From Companilactobacillus allii (lineage in GTDB: Bacteria > Bacillota > Bacilli > Lactobacillales > Lactobacillaceae): DNA of 64,000 bases. The notes under the pieces are model-generated. The model was not told the DNA's origin. It saw only the letters and a list, made by a program, of their open reading frames with translations, and searched no databases. The stretch covers positions 1,602,053 through 1,666,052 of the forward strand of contig NZ_CP019323.1 in the NCBI RefSeq assembly GCF_001971585.1, given 5' to 3'. Positions within the stretch are counted from its first letter, which is position 1. The number at the start of each line of letters is the position of its first letter. The position numbers were made by a program, and so were the translations under genes. Shown piece after piece: positions 1-9,200 of the stretch.

Positions 1-193
1 ACAAGGAGCAACACCACCATCAGGTTCCTCAAGTAAAAAGATGAAAAAACCATCAGGTTCATCAAGTAAGATGAAGAAACCTTCTAAGAAACCATCTAAC
101 ATGGGTGGTGCACCTGAAGGAATGACTGGTGGAATGACCGGTGGAATGGGATCATCTGGAACTCTTTATGATCTATCAGATATCTATGATTAA
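1..193 (+). CDS. C-terminal end of a membrane glycosyltransferase (partial)
   Basis: The reading frame enters from the left edge and stops at TAA 191-193, so only about 63 residues are visible. They are low complexity: Ser/Lys/Pro-rich repeats (SSSKKMKKPSG), then Gly/Met repeats (GMTGGMTGGMG), ending in SSGTLYDLS. A Gly-rich tail ending in a TLYDLS-like motif next to a GtrB/YkcC-type GT2 gene resembles YkcB-type GT39 mannosyltransferase-like membrane proteins, which often pair with such a GT2. That identity is inference from tail and neighbour only, since no catalytic part is in the window. The 25-nt gap to the next gene suggests one operon. Confidence 0.5.
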   Translation, partial: QGATPPSGSSSKKMKKPSGSSSKMKKPSKKPSNMGGAPEGMTGGMTGGMGSSGTLYDLSDIYD

Positions 194-218
194 ACTTAAA
201 TGAAAGGAATGAGTAGTC

Positions 219-1184
219 ATGGCTCAATTAATTTCAATTGTCTTACCGGTCTTTAACGAAGAACCAGGTATACAGGCAACTATTGATACATTATTAAATT
301 TCACGGAGCAACAAAAGGAGGATTATGAACTGATTTTCGTTGATGACGGTTCAAAGGATAATTCAGCCCAAATCATTCATAAAGCAATTGAACAAAATCC
401 TAGTATTAAACTAGTTGAGTTTTCACGTAATTTTGGTCATCAATTGGCTATAACTGCGGGTCTTCAATATACTCATGGAGATGCCGTTGTAGTAATGGAT
501 GCAGACCTTCAAGATCCACCAGAGGTAATCCCAAGGATGATTGAGAAGTGGCATGCAGGATATGACATTGTTTATGGAAAGAGAATGCAAAGGGATGGTG
601 AAACGGCTTTTAAAAAGTTCACCGCCGCAATGTTTTATCGAACCTTCAAAAAACTAGCAACTATTGATATGCCACTTGATACTGGAGATTTCAGGTTGAT
701 GAATCGCAAGGCTGTTAAACAATTGCAAAAATTACATGAACAAGATCCCTTTGTTAGAGGACAAGTTACCTGGATAGGATTCAAACAAACTAGTGTTAAA
801 TATCATCGTCAAGAACGTATCGCAGGTGAAACCAAGTATCCTTTGTCCAAGATGATCAAATTAGCAATTGATGGAATCACGTCATTTTCAATGAAACCAT
901 TACAGTTCGCAAATATGTTTTCGATTATTCCTTTAGTTAGTGGTGTGTTTTATCTTGGATATTTATTCACGACTGGCAACTATACTGCGTCCTCAGTTGG
1001 TGTAACTATATTATTATTCACACTTGGATTGCTGCTATTATCCATAGGAATCCTAGGAAGTTATCTTGGCCGTGTGTTGGACCAAGTCAATAATCGACCA
1101 AGGTTTATTGTCAGTGAAACCCAAGGATTTCAAGAGCGTAATAAAGGAATTCATCACTTGGAAACTAGACAGATTCGTAACTAG
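219..1184 (+). CDS. GT2 family glycosyltransferase (GtrB/YkcC/DPM1-like)
   Basis: This 321-residue protein probably moves a sugar from a nucleotide donor to undecaprenyl phosphate at the membrane, making a lipid-linked sugar for an extracytoplasmic transferase. The N-terminal GT-A domain has SIVLPVFNEE, FVDDGSKDNS and the DAD metal site in VMDADLQDPPEVIP (about residue 92), followed by DTGDFRLMNR and the RIAGETKYP segment typical of this family. Two hydrophobic segments near residues 230-250 and 260-285 match the usual two C-terminal membrane helices. The start has AAAGGAATGAG upstream. It follows the partial GT39-like gene, the usual donor/acceptor pairing. Substrate cannot be read from the sequence. 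Confidence 0.9.
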   Translation: MAQLISIVLPVFNEEPGIQATIDTLLNFTEQQKEDYELIFVDDGSKDNSAQIIHKAIEQNPSIKLVEFSRNFGHQLAITAGLQYTHGDAVVVMDADLQDPPEVIPRMIEKWHAGYDIVYGKRMQRDGETAFKKFTAAMFYRTFKKLATIDMPLDTGDFRLMNRKAVKQLQKLHEQDPFVRGQVTWIGFKQTSVKYHRQERIAGETKYPLSKMIKLAIDGITSFSMKPLQFANMFSIIPLVSGVFYLGYLFTTGNYTASSVGVTILLFTLGLLLLSIGILGSYLGRVLDQVNNRPRFIVSETQGFQERNKGIHHLETRQIRN

Positions 1185-1191
1185 GTGAAAA

Positions 1192-1314
1192 ATGACACAG
1201 ATTTTGATTGGAGTAACTAGTTTATTAGTTATTGTTGGTATTCTAGTGATACCAACGGATGCTAATCAGTCAAGTAAAGATAAGGAACGAAACAAAAGAA
1301 AAGAAGGGAAGTGA
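1192..1314 (+). CDS. Small single-pass membrane protein (40 aa)
   Basis: A 40-codon frame begins 7 bases after the GT2 stop, with AGGTG as ribosome site. It encodes an N-terminal hydrophobic stretch (ILIGVTSLLVIVGILVIP) followed by a charged Lys/Arg/Glu-rich tail. It looks like a bitopic micropeptide at the end of the glycosyltransferase operon. No family is recognised. The tight spacing, hydrophobic pattern and stop just before a long non-coding stretch support a real gene, but the short length keeps confidence moderate. Confidence 0.5.
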   Translation: MTQILIGVTSLLVIVGILVIPTDANQSSKDKERNKRKEGK

Positions 1315-1431
1315 CGATTAGTTCTCTCACAAATTTTAATATGATTAACTTAGTGTTTTAACATGTTGAAACAAATTTCAACTATTTGAAGTTGAATGCT
1401 TTTTAAACTCACGCTAGTGTGTTAAAGTAGT

Positions 1432-1542
1432 GATAAATTTGGTAGGTAACGCAATTGTCATGGACAATTGAATACCAGATTGAACATGAACTATCCCATT
1501 CATTGAAGAAGCTGATGATAACCCAGTCATCAGCTTTTTTTT
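1432..1542 (+). ncRNA. Candidate structured small RNA with own terminator
   Basis: No reading frame covers this stretch. It has a perfect 8-bp hairpin (CAATTGTC, loop ATG, GACAATTG, 1452-1470), flanked by GGTA/TACC that can extend it. An intrinsic terminator follows (AGCTGATGA 1510-1518, TCATCAGCT 1527-1535, then eight T). The downstream gene guaC is on the other strand, so this terminator does not serve it; the only plus-strand gene upstream ends 200 bases away. That suggests a free transcript of about 100 nt. Promoter elements are weak (TTAAAG near 1422). No known RNA family is recognised. Confidence 0.35.
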
Positions 1543-1549
1543 GTATAAA

Positions 1550-1585
1550 AAAATAGGATTTTCACAAAAGTGAAGATCCTATTTT
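1550..1585. terminator. Bidirectional terminator after guaC
   Basis: Inverted repeat with arms AAAATAGGAT/TTCAC and GTGAA/ATCCTATTTT around an AAAA loop, with A and T tracts on both sides, 28 bases beyond the guaC stop on the minus strand. Confidence 0.8.
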
Positions 1586-1613
1586 GAGCATCAAATTGAA
1601 TATTTGAGTAGTA

Positions 1614-2585
1614 TTAGTCACCGTTATAAATAGAATTTTTAACGATTACGTAATCAACTTTTCTAAGTGAATCAAGAGTCTTTCCACCAGCATATGAAAT
1701 GGCTGATTGGAGATCTTCTTGCATCTCTGTCAATGTGTTTACAATGGATCCTTTATAAGGAACCAACATCTTTTTACCTTCAACGTTCTTATAAACGCCT
1801 TTTTGGAATTGAGATGCAGAGCCAAAGTATTCTTTGTACTCTTGACCATCTTTTTCAACAATTTTACCGGGAGACTCAGTATGTCCAGCAAATAGAGAAC
1901 CAATCATTACCATACTTGCTCCAAAACGTACTGATTTAGCGATGTCACCGTCATTTCTTATACCACCATCAGCTATAATGGGTTTGCTTGCGGCTTTTGC
2001 ACAGAGTCTAATAGCGGCTAATTGCCAACCACCAGTACCAAATCCTGTTTTTAATTTAGTAATACATGCTTTACCAGGACCAATACCAACCTTAGTGGCA
2101 TCTGCACCAGCGTTTTCCAATTCACGGACTGCTTCAGGAGTACCGACATTTCCGGCAATTAAAAATGAGTCGGGCAAGTAGGATTTAACACACTTAATCA
2201 TTTGAATAACACGATCGCTATGACCGTGAGCAACGTCAATTGTTATATAATCTGGTTTTAGTCCTTGATGCTTTAATTCATTGATAAATTCAAATTCTTC
2301 ATCTTTTATACCAACACTTATTGAGGTAAATAGATTTTTTTTGTTCATATCTTTTATAAATTCAATACGTTTCTCAGGTTGAAAACGATGCATAATGTAA
2401 AAATAATTGTTTTCAGCCAATTTTTCAGCTAAGTTTTCATCAATAATGGTTTGCATATTAGCAGGTACCACGGGAATTTTAAAAGTTCGTGGTCCAAAAG
2501 TGACACTTGTGTCACATTCTGAACGACTGTCAACAATACATTTATTCGGGATTAGTTGGATATCTTCATAATCAAAAACTTGCAT
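1614..2585 (-). CDS. guaC: GMP reductase
   Basis: GuaC reductively deaminates GMP to IMP with NADPH, feeding guanine nucleotides back to the purine pool. The 323-residue protein begins [16 protein letters not shown] and has the family blocks [20 protein letters not shown], the catalytic loop [12 protein letters not shown] with the active Cys, and [15 protein letters not shown] of the phosphate site. A longer frame opens at GTG 2597, but that codon sits inside the ribosome site (GGAGTG); ATG at 2585 has correct spacing and matches known GuaC N-termini. It is monocistronic, with a PurBox pair upstream and a terminator downstream. Confidence 0.96.
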   Translation of the reverse strand: MQVFDYEDIQLIPNKCIVDSRSECDTSVTFGPRTFKIPVVPANMQTIIDENLAEKLAENNYFYIMHRFQPEKRIEFIKDMNKKNLFTSISVGIKDEEFEFINELKHQGLKPDYITIDVAHGHSDRVIQMIKCVKSYLPDSFLIAGNVGTPEAVRELENAGADATKVGIGPGKACITKLKTGFGTGGWQLAAIRLCAKAASKPIIADGGIRNDGDIAKSVRFGASMVMIGSLFAGHTESPGKIVEKDGQEYKEYFGSASQFQKGVYKNVEGKKMLVPYKGSIVNTLTEMQEDLQSAISYAGGKTLDSLRKVDYVIVKNSIYNGD

Positions 2586-2605
2586 ATATTTATTCACTCC
2601 AAAAT

Positions 2606-2642
2606 ACGAACAATAATTATTTTAATATCTTGTTTTGTTCGC
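2606..2642 (-). promoter_or_regulatory. PurR-type PurBox pair upstream of guaC
   Basis: Two CGAAC cores face each other: CGAACAATAA on the plus strand (2607-2616) and GCGAACAAAACA on the minus strand (2631-2642), about 30 bases apart and 20-55 bases before guaC. PurBoxes of Gram-positive PurR have CGAAC cores in inverted pairs, and guaC is a known PurR-regulon gene in Bacillus. PurR control here is inferred. Confidence 0.65.
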
Positions 2643-2771
2643 ATATATAACTTAACGTGTAACTTACTAATTGTCAATTAAAAAATATGCCATAACCCTT
2701 TATTTTTCATAGTACTTTCTAGTACAATTATAAGTAAATTAAATTAATGTATGTTTTCTTTAATAATTGAT

Positions 2772-2800
2772 TTGACAGCATTAAATGAAATTGGTATTAT
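2772..2800 (+). promoter_or_regulatory. Sigma-A promoter of glnA
   Basis: TTGACA (2772-2777), a 17-base spacer and TATTAT (2795-2800) give a near-consensus promoter. The expected start near 2807 leaves a leader of about 78 nt before glnA. No clear GlnR box (TGTNA-N7-TNACA) overlaps it. Confidence 0.85.
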
Positions 2801-2884
2801 CGTTCTATTATCAAAAAACACCATGAGAATGGCGCTGGTTAAAGACTCACTAAAAAATGGTATATACAAATAGGAGTGGTTATT

Positions 2885-4213
2885 GTGCATAAGTATTCTG
2901 CTGAAGATATTAAAAAGATGACTGTTGATGAAAATGTCGAATTTATTTGTTTGATGTTTACAGATATCAACGGAATCATCAAGAATGTTGAAGTACCAGT
3001 ATCTCAAATCGATAAGGTGCTTGCTAATAAGATTACATTCGATGGTTCATCAATCGATGGATTTACAAGAATTGAAGAAAGTGACATGTTGTTACATCCT
3101 GACTTGTCTACATGGTTGATTTTCCCATGGGGATCAGAACATGGGAAAGTTGCCCGATTGATCTGTGATATTTACACAACTGATGGACAACCCTTTGCAG
3201 GAGATCCACGTGTAAACTTACAACGCATTGTTAAAAAGATGCAGAAAATGGGATATACGAACTTCAATATTGGACCTGAACCAGAATTTTTCTTATTTAA
3301 TACAGATGAAACAGGCCAACCTACACTTAAGCTCAATGATGATGGTAGTTATTTTGATTTCTCACCAGTTGATTTGGGCGAGAATGTTCGTAAAGATATT
3401 GTATTAAAACTTGAAAAAATGGGATTTGAAGTTGAAGCAAGTCACCACGAAGTCGCACCTGGTCAACAAGAAATTGATTTCAAGTATGAAAATGCACTTT
3501 CAGCAGCTGACAGTATTCAAACATTTAAATTAGTAGTAAAGACTATTGCTAAGGAAAATGGTATGTATGCTACATTTATGCCAAAACCTCTACAAGGTAT
3601 CAACGGATCCGGAATGCACATTAATATGTCTCTATTCAATGGGGATGTAAACATCTTTGATGATGAAAACGATATGTTATCAGATGTTGCTAAGCAATTT
3701 ATGAGTGGAATCTTGAAACATGCTAGAGCATTGACAGCAGTCAACAATCCAACAGTTAATTCATACAAACGATTAGTTCCAGGATTTGAAGCACCAACTT
3801 ATATTGCTTGGTCAAGTAAGAATAGATCACCACTTATCCGTGTACCTGCCGCAAAAGGTAAGTCAAAACGTGTTGAAATGAGAAGTGTTGATCCAACAAC
3901 CAATCCATATTTGGCCATTGCATGTATTCTTGATGCCGGACTAGATGGAATTGCTAATAACTACGAGTTAATGCCAGAAGTTAAAGAAAACATTTATGAA
4001 ATGACAGAAGACGAGCGTCGTATTGAAGGCATCGTTGATCTTCCTTCAACACTACATAATTCACTAAAGGCACTACGTAAAGATGAATTCGTTCAATCTT
4101 CACTTGGTAAAGGACTAACAAATAGTTTGTTTGCTGCTAAGAATGCAGAGTGGGCACGTTATCAACAAACCGTTTCTCAATGGGAACGTGATACTTATAT
4201 GCCATTGTATTAA
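2885..4213 (+). CDS. glnA: Glutamine synthetase type I
   Basis: GlnA makes glutamine from glutamate, ammonia and ATP in the cytoplasm. From GTG 2885 it has 442 residues, the usual length of GSI-alpha. Visible signatures are [14 protein letters not shown] (N-terminal beta-grasp), [16 protein letters not shown] with the Arg used in feedback control in Bacillus Gln[34 protein letters not shown], and [13 protein letters not shown] with the catalytic flap Glu. A frame opening at 2876 lies inside the AGGAG ribosome site, so 2885 with 8-base spacing is chosen. The gene stands alone; a glnR partner is not adjacent. Confidence 0.97.
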   Translation: MHKYSAEDIKKMTVDENVEFICLMFTDINGIIKNVEVPVSQIDKVLANKITFDGSSIDGFTRIEESDMLLHPDLSTWLIFPWGSEHGKVARLICDIYTTDGQPFAGDPRVNLQRIVKKMQKMGYTNFNIGPEPEFFLFNTDETGQPTLKLNDDGSYFDFSPVDLGENVRKDIVLKLEKMGFEVEASHHEVAPGQQEIDFKYENALSAADSIQTFKLVVKTIAKENGMYATFMPKPLQGINGSGMHINMSLFNGDVNIFDDENDMLSDVAKQFMSGILKHARALTAVNNPTVNSYKRLVPGFEAPTYIAWSSKNRSPLIRVPAAKGKSKRVEMRSVDPTTNPYLAIACILDAGLDGIANNYELMPEVKENIYEMTEDERRIEGIVDLPSTLHNSLKALRKDEFVQSSLGKGLTNSLFAAKNAEWARYQQTVSQWERDTYMPLY

Positions 4214-4275
4214 TATTTACAGATTGGAATTCAAGTACTAGTTTCTGGACGCCATTAGAAATTAGATGTTAGAAT

Positions 4276-4370
4276 TTGGTGTAATCATTTTTTGATTACT
4301 GCTTTCCCCCAGAGAGCATAAAGGATATTGAAGGGGAGACACAACATTTAAATTGTGTCTCCTTTTTTTT
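4276..4370 (+). terminator. glnA terminator, preceded by an extra hairpin
   Basis: The terminator is a perfect 10-bp stem GGAGACACAA (4335-4344) with TTGTGTCTCC (4353-4362), followed by eight T. Upstream is another perfect hairpin, GTAATCA/TGATTAC (4281-4299), then a CCCCC run (4306-4310) that could pair with the GGGG (4333-4336) at the foot of the terminator. It may simply end glnA, or be an attenuator or short RNA before the LTA-synthase-like gene 95 bases further on. No riboswitch class is recognised. Confidence 0.7.
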
Positions 4371-4464
4371 GTAAATTTTTTTTGATATTTAGAACTTTTT
4401 ATATGATATAATTTCATGTGAATTTTCATTTTAATAAATTATATTTTGTTGAGAAGGTTTAAAT

Positions 4465-7455
4465 TTGATTGAGGGAAGAACATCTAAAAAGTTTAATTTC
4501 ATAATTGTATTGATCACGGCCGTTTTAATGATTTTACAGCGTGCCATGACTTCTAGTACGATGCCAGATTATAGTAGTAATGAATTGAGGTATTTGGCGT
4601 ACCAATTATTGACGTCTGTTTCAATTTTGGGATTGAATCTATTGCCAATGTATTTTGGCTATTATTCGTCGAGATTTAAAAAAGGAAAGTTTACTCAAAG
4701 TATTGGAAAATATATATTGTATTACGTCATTTCTATTTTGGCTATGGATGCAATATTATTGATCCGTTCAACAGAATTAACCTGGCGTAATTTTTGGGCA
4801 ATTCTGTTTCCGATGAGTACCAATATTTTTGCTTATGGTTCTGCACTGGTATTAGTTATGCTACTTATTCCATATTTATTTACTTATATGGAAGCCAAGA
4901 ACGACGTGTTTATCAGAAGATTATTGATGGCAACGACGTTTTTATTTGTGATTGTTCCAACACTTTTTGGTCACGATGTTTGGCTATTAAACTCAGGTAG
5001 TAATCCAGTCTGGTTACTTTATCTAGTAATTGTTGGTTATGCAATTCAAAGATTTGACTTCATGAAAGTACGATTTAAGTTGCTACATCTGATTGTTAGT
5101 GCTGGAATTTACTTTGGGTTGACTTGGCTGATGGAACAAATTTCTTACATGATCAACGAAAATACAGAAGCAATGACTAGATTTGATGTACCGAATTCTA
5201 TTTTTGCGATGTATTTGACATTTTTTCTGTTTGTGTTTGGAATGGCTATATTCAAGAGATTCAAAACTTCAGCCAGTGTAATTGGAGCTTTTTTAATTAG
5301 TGTTCAAGTAGTGATTAATTGGGAACCTAATATTACTTTAATAGAGAAATACCTAACTGGCTTTACGATTAGTTCAACTAAGCAGTGGTTATTAGTATTA
5401 TTAAAGGATTCGATACTTATGTTTGTTGCTGCCATGGTAATGGCTATAGCTTTAATTTTATTATCAAAAATACCCGTTTTCAAAAAGATAGCATCTAGTT
5501 TATCTTTTTCTAACTCTACTGAATTTATGCTTAAATTAAGAAATATTGGTAAGTGGGTTGGTTCTCATAAGAAGATATTCTATTCAGCTTTGTTCTTTTA
5601 TGTAGTGACAATAGTGCAAATGTTGTCAGTTTCGCCAGCAAAGCTTAAAGTTGGTGTTTCTACTTGGCATCCGTCAATTTTGTATATTCTATTTAGTCGC
5701 CAAGCCGCAATTGTTATTAATATGTTGTTTGCAATGTCATTATTGATATTAATATATATGATTACTAAACGTTTTTGGTATTCATTTATTATTCCGTTAA
5801 TAATTGAATTGGCTTTGGGAATTGCTAATTATCTTAAGATGCCATTGCGTGATGAGCCGGTATTACCGTCTGATTTACAAATGCTTGGTGGTATTAAGGA
5901 TATTTTAGGGATGGTTAATCCAGCATTGATTATTATTGGGTTTGTATTGATATTTGTCTTCATTTTTGGGGCAGTATTTTTACAACATCGATATTCTCAA
6001 CAAAGTACTTTAAAAATGACTTGGATAGGAAGAATTATTTGGACAGTTTTGTCAGTAGTATTCCTATCAAGTGCCTTTTTCGTTAACCATGAGAATTCAA
6101 TCCCGTTTACTGTATTTAATATGTCTAAAATAAATCGTTTCTTTTACAATCAAGAATTAGGTGCACAAGTTAATGGTCCAATTGTGCAGTTTGTAAATAA
6201 TGTTGATACTAAGGTTATGGATAAACCATCTGGATATTCAAAAGCTGAAGTGAACAAGATTATGAAAAAATATGACAATGAGGCAGATTCCATTAATGAG
6301 AATCGTACTTCTTGGTCGAAGGATCAAACATTTATTTTTAATTTAAGTGAAAGTTTCAGTGATCCTGATCGTGTACCTAATCAAGCAGTCACACCGGATC
6401 CAATGACAAATATAAGAAACATTAAAAAGAACACGACTTCAGGATTAATGATGTCGACAGGTTATGGTGGCGGTACGGCAAATATTGAATGGGAATCACT
6501 TACAGGACTTGATCTAAGCTCGTTATCCCCAACATTGCCAACACCGTACACACAATTGGTAACAAAACAGAATATAGCGCCTAATATTACAAACTTGTTT
6601 GATGAAAAAGTTGCCGTTCATCCATATGTTGCATCATTATACAATCGTAAAAATGTCTTTAAAAAATTCGGATTTCAAAAGTTTTATTATGTTGGAAGTA
6701 AAGATAAGCTGAAGTACACCAAAAAAATTGACGATAGTCCATATATTGATGATGAATCAGCTTATAAAGATACTTTAGATGTGATTTCTAATTCAACGAA
6801 TAAGACACAGTTTATTCAACTGTCTACTATGCAAAATCATATGCCGTTTAATAACTACTATAAGAAACATAATTATACGATCAGTGGAAATGCGGCTCCT
6901 GATGTATATAGAGCTCGTGTTGAGTATTATTCACAGGGGTTAAATTATACAGATAAAGCGACTAAGAAATTCCTTGCTAAATTAGATGGAATAAATAAAC
7001 CGATTACTTTAGTTTGGTATGGAGATCATCTTGCTTCGTTGTATGATAATGATTCAATGGATGAGTACGGAATCCAATTGCATCAAACGGATTACTTTAT
7101 TTACAATAATAAGTATATTCGTGATCGTACTAAGCAAAGCGGGGTACAGGTAATATCACCTTATGAATTTTCTGCATTAGCAATGAAACAGGCTGGAATT
7201 AAAGTCAGTCCGTATTATGCAATGATGACTAAAGTGGCATCTACGTTACCTGCTGCAACCACAAACACGTCAGATAACGGTTCTAACGCCTTTAATGGGT
7301 CACAAGTATTCATTACTAAGAATAGCAAGAAGATTGAATCAGATAACCTTACAGCCAAGCAAAAAGAAGTTCTGCATGACTATAAGATGATTCAATACGA
7401 TATTACTGCTGGTAACCAGTACTCTGCTAAATGGGCTGAACAAAAAGTTAAGTAA
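4465..7455 (+). CDS. LTA synthase family (sulfatase-fold) protein with long membrane N-terminus
   Basis: A 996-residue polytopic membrane protein. The C-terminal part from about residue 615 is an LtaS-like extracellular sulfatase/phosphotransferase domain: FIFNLSESFSD (metal Glu), YGGGTANIEWESLTG with the nucleophile Thr (about 672), and WYGDHLASLYDND near 853. LtaS enzymes polymerise or attach glycerol phosphate from phosphatidylglycerol. A normal LtaS has five N-terminal helices and about 650-700 residues; here those helices (about 370-560) are preceded by another 330 residues of hydrophobic segments. The TTG start is supported by GAGAAGG eight bases upstream. Exact polymer and substrate are unknown. 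It is monocistronic. Confidence 0.85.
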   Translation: MIEGRTSKKFNFIIVLITAVLMILQRAMTSSTMPDYSSNELRYLAYQLLTSVSILGLNLLPMYFGYYSSRFKKGKFTQSIGKYILYYVISILAMDAILLIRSTELTWRNFWAILFPMSTNIFAYGSALVLVMLLIPYLFTYMEAKNDVFIRRLLMATTFLFVIVPTLFGHDVWLLNSGSNPVWLLYLVIVGYAIQRFDFMKVRFKLLHLIVSAGIYFGLTWLMEQISYMINENTEAMTRFDVPNSIFAMYLTFFLFVFGMAIFKRFKTSASVIGAFLISVQVVINWEPNITLIEKYLTGFTISSTKQWLLVLLKDSILMFVAAMVMAIALILLSKIPVFKKIASSLSFSNSTEFMLKLRNIGKWVGSHKKIFYSALFFYVVTIVQMLSVSPAKLKVGVSTWHPSILYILFSRQAAIVINMLFAMSLLILIYMITKRFWYSFIIPLIIELALGIANYLKMPLRDEPVLPSDLQMLGGIKDILGMVNPALIIIGFVLIFVFIFGAVFLQHRYSQQSTLKMTWIGRIIWTVLSVVFLSSAFFVNHENSIPFTVFNMSKINRFFYNQELGAQVNGPIVQFVNNVDTKVMDKPSGYSKAEVNKIMKKYDNEADSINENRTSWSKDQTFIFNLSESFSDPDRVPNQAVTPDPMTNIRNIKKNTTSGLMMSTGYGGGTANIEWESLTGLDLSSLSPTLPTPYTQLVTKQNIAPNITNLFDEKVAVHPYVASLYNRKNVFKKFGFQKFYYVGSKDKLKYTKKIDDSPYIDDESAYKDTLDVISNSTNKTQFIQLSTMQNHMPFNNYYKKHNYTISGNAAPDVYRARVEYYSQGLNYTDKATKKFLAKLDGINKPITLVWYGDHLASLYDNDSMDEYGIQLHQTDYFIYNNKYIRDRTKQSGVQVISPYEFSALAMKQAGIKVSPYYAMMTKVASTLPAATTNTSDNGSNAFNGSQVFITKNSKKIESDNLTAKQKEVLHDYKMIQYDITAGNQYSAKWAEQKVK

Positions 7456-7471
7456 AGTATTTTTTTGAATA

Positions 7472-7527
7472 AAAAGGACAAATATCCAGTATTTACGCAA
7501 AAGTAAATACTGGATATTTGTCCTTTT
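7472..7527. terminator. Strong bidirectional terminator
   Basis: A perfect 25-bp inverted repeat (7472-7496 and 7503-7527) around GCAAAA, with T-rich ends in both directions, separates the LtaS-like gene from the convergent small gene. Confidence 0.9.
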
Positions 7528-7540
7528 ATTTAATTAGATC

Positions 7541-7822
7541 TTAATCTCTACTTATACCAAGAACCGCAGTGGACTTAAATGTCTTATTACTATCTTTTCC
7601 AATAGTGAACCAATCAGCTGCACCAATCAAGCCTTCGATTTTTACTACTTCATCTTCTTCGGTGACTTTGCCATCTTCAAAGTTACCTTCAAAAATATTC
7701 TCCAAGTAATATCCATCCCCGTCATCACTAAAACGTGATGATGAAGATTTCCAAGCTTTAATATAAGTGTTATCTGTTACTGTGATTGAATCGCCGTTGA
7801 TCATGTTAATATCTAATTTCAT
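7541..7822 (-). CDS. Hypothetical acidic protein (93 aa)
   Basis: A 93-residue soluble, acidic protein with no signal peptide or membrane segment; it is rich in Asp, Ser and Thr (MINGDSITVTDNT, SSSSRFSDDGDGYYLEN). It starts at ATG 7822 after AAAGGGGCG and stops just before a bidirectional terminator, so it is a single-gene unit on the minus strand. The alternating hydrophobic pattern suggests a small beta fold, but I recognise no family and assign no function. Confidence 0.65.
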   Translation of the reverse strand: MKLDINMINGDSITVTDNTYIKAWKSSSSRFSDDGDGYYLENIFEGNFEDGKVTEEDEVVKIEGLIGAADWFTIGKDSNKTFKSTAVLGISRD

Positions 7823-8001
7823 AATTTCGCCCCTTTAGTGGTATCTATCAAAAGTATACCAAATATCACCATCATCGTGAAATGCTTCGCAAATTGACTA
7901 ATTGTATGCACTCAATAGTACCAAATAATTGTTTGCTAAAAGACCATGGTGGTAAATTACATATATGGCAAGTTTTCCTGCTTTGAAAAGAGGCTAAATC
8001 A

Positions 8002-8940
8002 ATGATTCTGTTTATTGCGCTTGCTATTATGATGGGATTGATTTTGCCATTTCAAACTGCAATCAATTCACGTTTGAGAGGCTTAGTTATCTCGCCATAT
8101 TTAGCTTCTTTGATCTCATTTATGGTTGGTGCTATTTATTTAGGATTCATAACGATAATATCAGGAACCAAGTTAACGGTGCCATTACGCTTGTTTTGGG
8201 AAAATCCTTGGTGGATTTGGATAGGTGGAATATTAGGCTTTTCCATTTTAACAATCAATATTTTGGTATTTCCACATTTGGGAGGAGTTCAAACAGCGGT
8301 TTTACCCATTGTAAGTCAAATTATTACAGGCTTAATAATCGATAATTTCGGATGGTTTGACTCTAATCAACAAAATCTTACACTGATACGTATCTTGGGT
8401 ATGATTGTCATGTTGATTGGTGTATATCTTGCAATGATTATTAGTGGACAAATATTACAGCACAAATATATTACTAGAAAACGTCAAACAAATAAGGTTT
8501 GGCCTTGGAGATTAATGTCGTTAGCTGCTGGATCAATGATGTCTTTACAAACTGCAATCAATGCCCATTTAGGTGTAGTCGTTAATTCCAAATTGCATGC
8601 GTCATTCATATCTTTTTTTGTGGGTACGATTATGTTAGTACTAGTAGTATTATTTTATGATCATGGAATAAGCAATATTAAATTGGCCTTTACCAAGAAA
8701 AATCCATGGTGGTTATGGATAGGTGGTATTCTGGGCGGATCTTATGTACTAATTAGTATTGCTATGGTTCCTATACTTGGAACTGGTAAAGTTATAGTCC
8801 TGTCTTTACTGGGTCAAGTATCAGCTGGTATGTTGATTGATGAGTTTGGATTGTTTGGTTCTAGGAAGAATCCAATAGTATTAATTCAGGTTATTGGTAT
8901 CGTAGTTATGATTGCTGGAGTTTTACTGATCAATGCGTGA
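8002..8940 (+). CDS. DMT superfamily transporter, DUF606/YdcZ type
   Basis: A 312-residue integral membrane protein with about ten hydrophobic segments. It is an internal duplication: PFQTAINSRLRG and NPWWIWIGGILG in the first half match SLQTAINAHLG and NPWWLWIGGILGG in the second. That two-repeat layout with QTAIN and NPWWxWxGG motifs is typical of the DUF606 (YdcZ) branch of drug/metabolite transporters. The start ATG 8002 follows AAAAGAGG. Substrate is unknown. It is a single gene between two others of unrelated role. Confidence 0.88.
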   Translation: MILFIALAIMMGLILPFQTAINSRLRGLVISPYLASLISFMVGAIYLGFITIISGTKLTVPLRLFWENPWWIWIGGILGFSILTINILVFPHLGGVQTAVLPIVSQIITGLIIDNFGWFDSNQQNLTLIRILGMIVMLIGVYLAMIISGQILQHKYITRKRQTNKVWPWRLMSLAAGSMMSLQTAINAHLGVVVNSKLHASFISFFVGTIMLVLVVLFYDHGISNIKLAFTKKNPWWLWIGGILGGSYVLISIAMVPILGTGKVIVLSLLGQVSAGMLIDEFGLFGSRKNPIVLIQVIGIVVMIAGVLLINA

Positions 8941-8965
8941 ATGTATGTTTATGAAAACCCTAAAA

Positions 8966-9026
8966 TTGAAAGCGTTTTACAGAAATAGAATAAAATATTT
9001 GACAAATTTATGAAAACGTTTAACAT
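8966..9026 (+). promoter_or_regulatory. Promoter with two cre-like operators
   Basis: TTGACA (8999-9004), 16 bases, TAACAT (9021-9026). Two cre-like sites lie here: TTGAAAGCGTTTTACA (8966-8981) upstream and ATGAAAACGTTTAACA (9010-9025) in the spacer and -10. Each has one base more than the usual 14-base CcpA core, so control could be by CcpA or another LacI-family repressor. Confidence 0.55.
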
Positions 9027-9059
9027 TAGGAGATATTAACTATTAAGGAGGTAAACAAG

Positions 9060-9185
9060 ATGAAATATCAAGTAACTTTAAATACGGATACTCAATTGTT
9101 TACCGTTTACGAAAAAAACGATTCAAATGTTTTTGCTAACGGTAAAACAATCGAAGAAGCCGTCGGCAAACTTCAAAAAGCCTAA
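9060..9185 (+). CDS. Small protein of 41 aa under cre-like control
   Basis: ATG 9060 follows a perfect AAGGAGGT ribosome site and the frame runs 41 codons to TAA. The peptide starts MKYQVTLNTDTQLFTVYEK and ends TIEEAVGKLQKA. The strand-then-helix pattern (KYQVTL, then GKTIEEAVGKL) recalls the N-terminal half of HicB-like folds, a loose resemblance only. It has its own promoter with two cre-like operators and its own terminator, so it is a complete, well expressed unit. Function unknown. Confidence 0.7.
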   Translation: MKYQVTLNTDTQLFTVYEKNDSNVFANGKTIEEAVGKLQKA

Positions 9186-9200
9186 GTAAACAGTATAATG

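Noticed and set aside
2744-3007. 87-codon minus-strand frame upstream of and into glnA
   Set aside because: It covers the glnA promoter and start, has no ribosome site, and is explained by AT-rich shadow coding.
4276-4370. Riboswitch before the LtaS-like gene
   Set aside because: The hairpins look like a terminator for glnA with one extra stem; no known aptamer consensus could be matched, so only the terminator is called.
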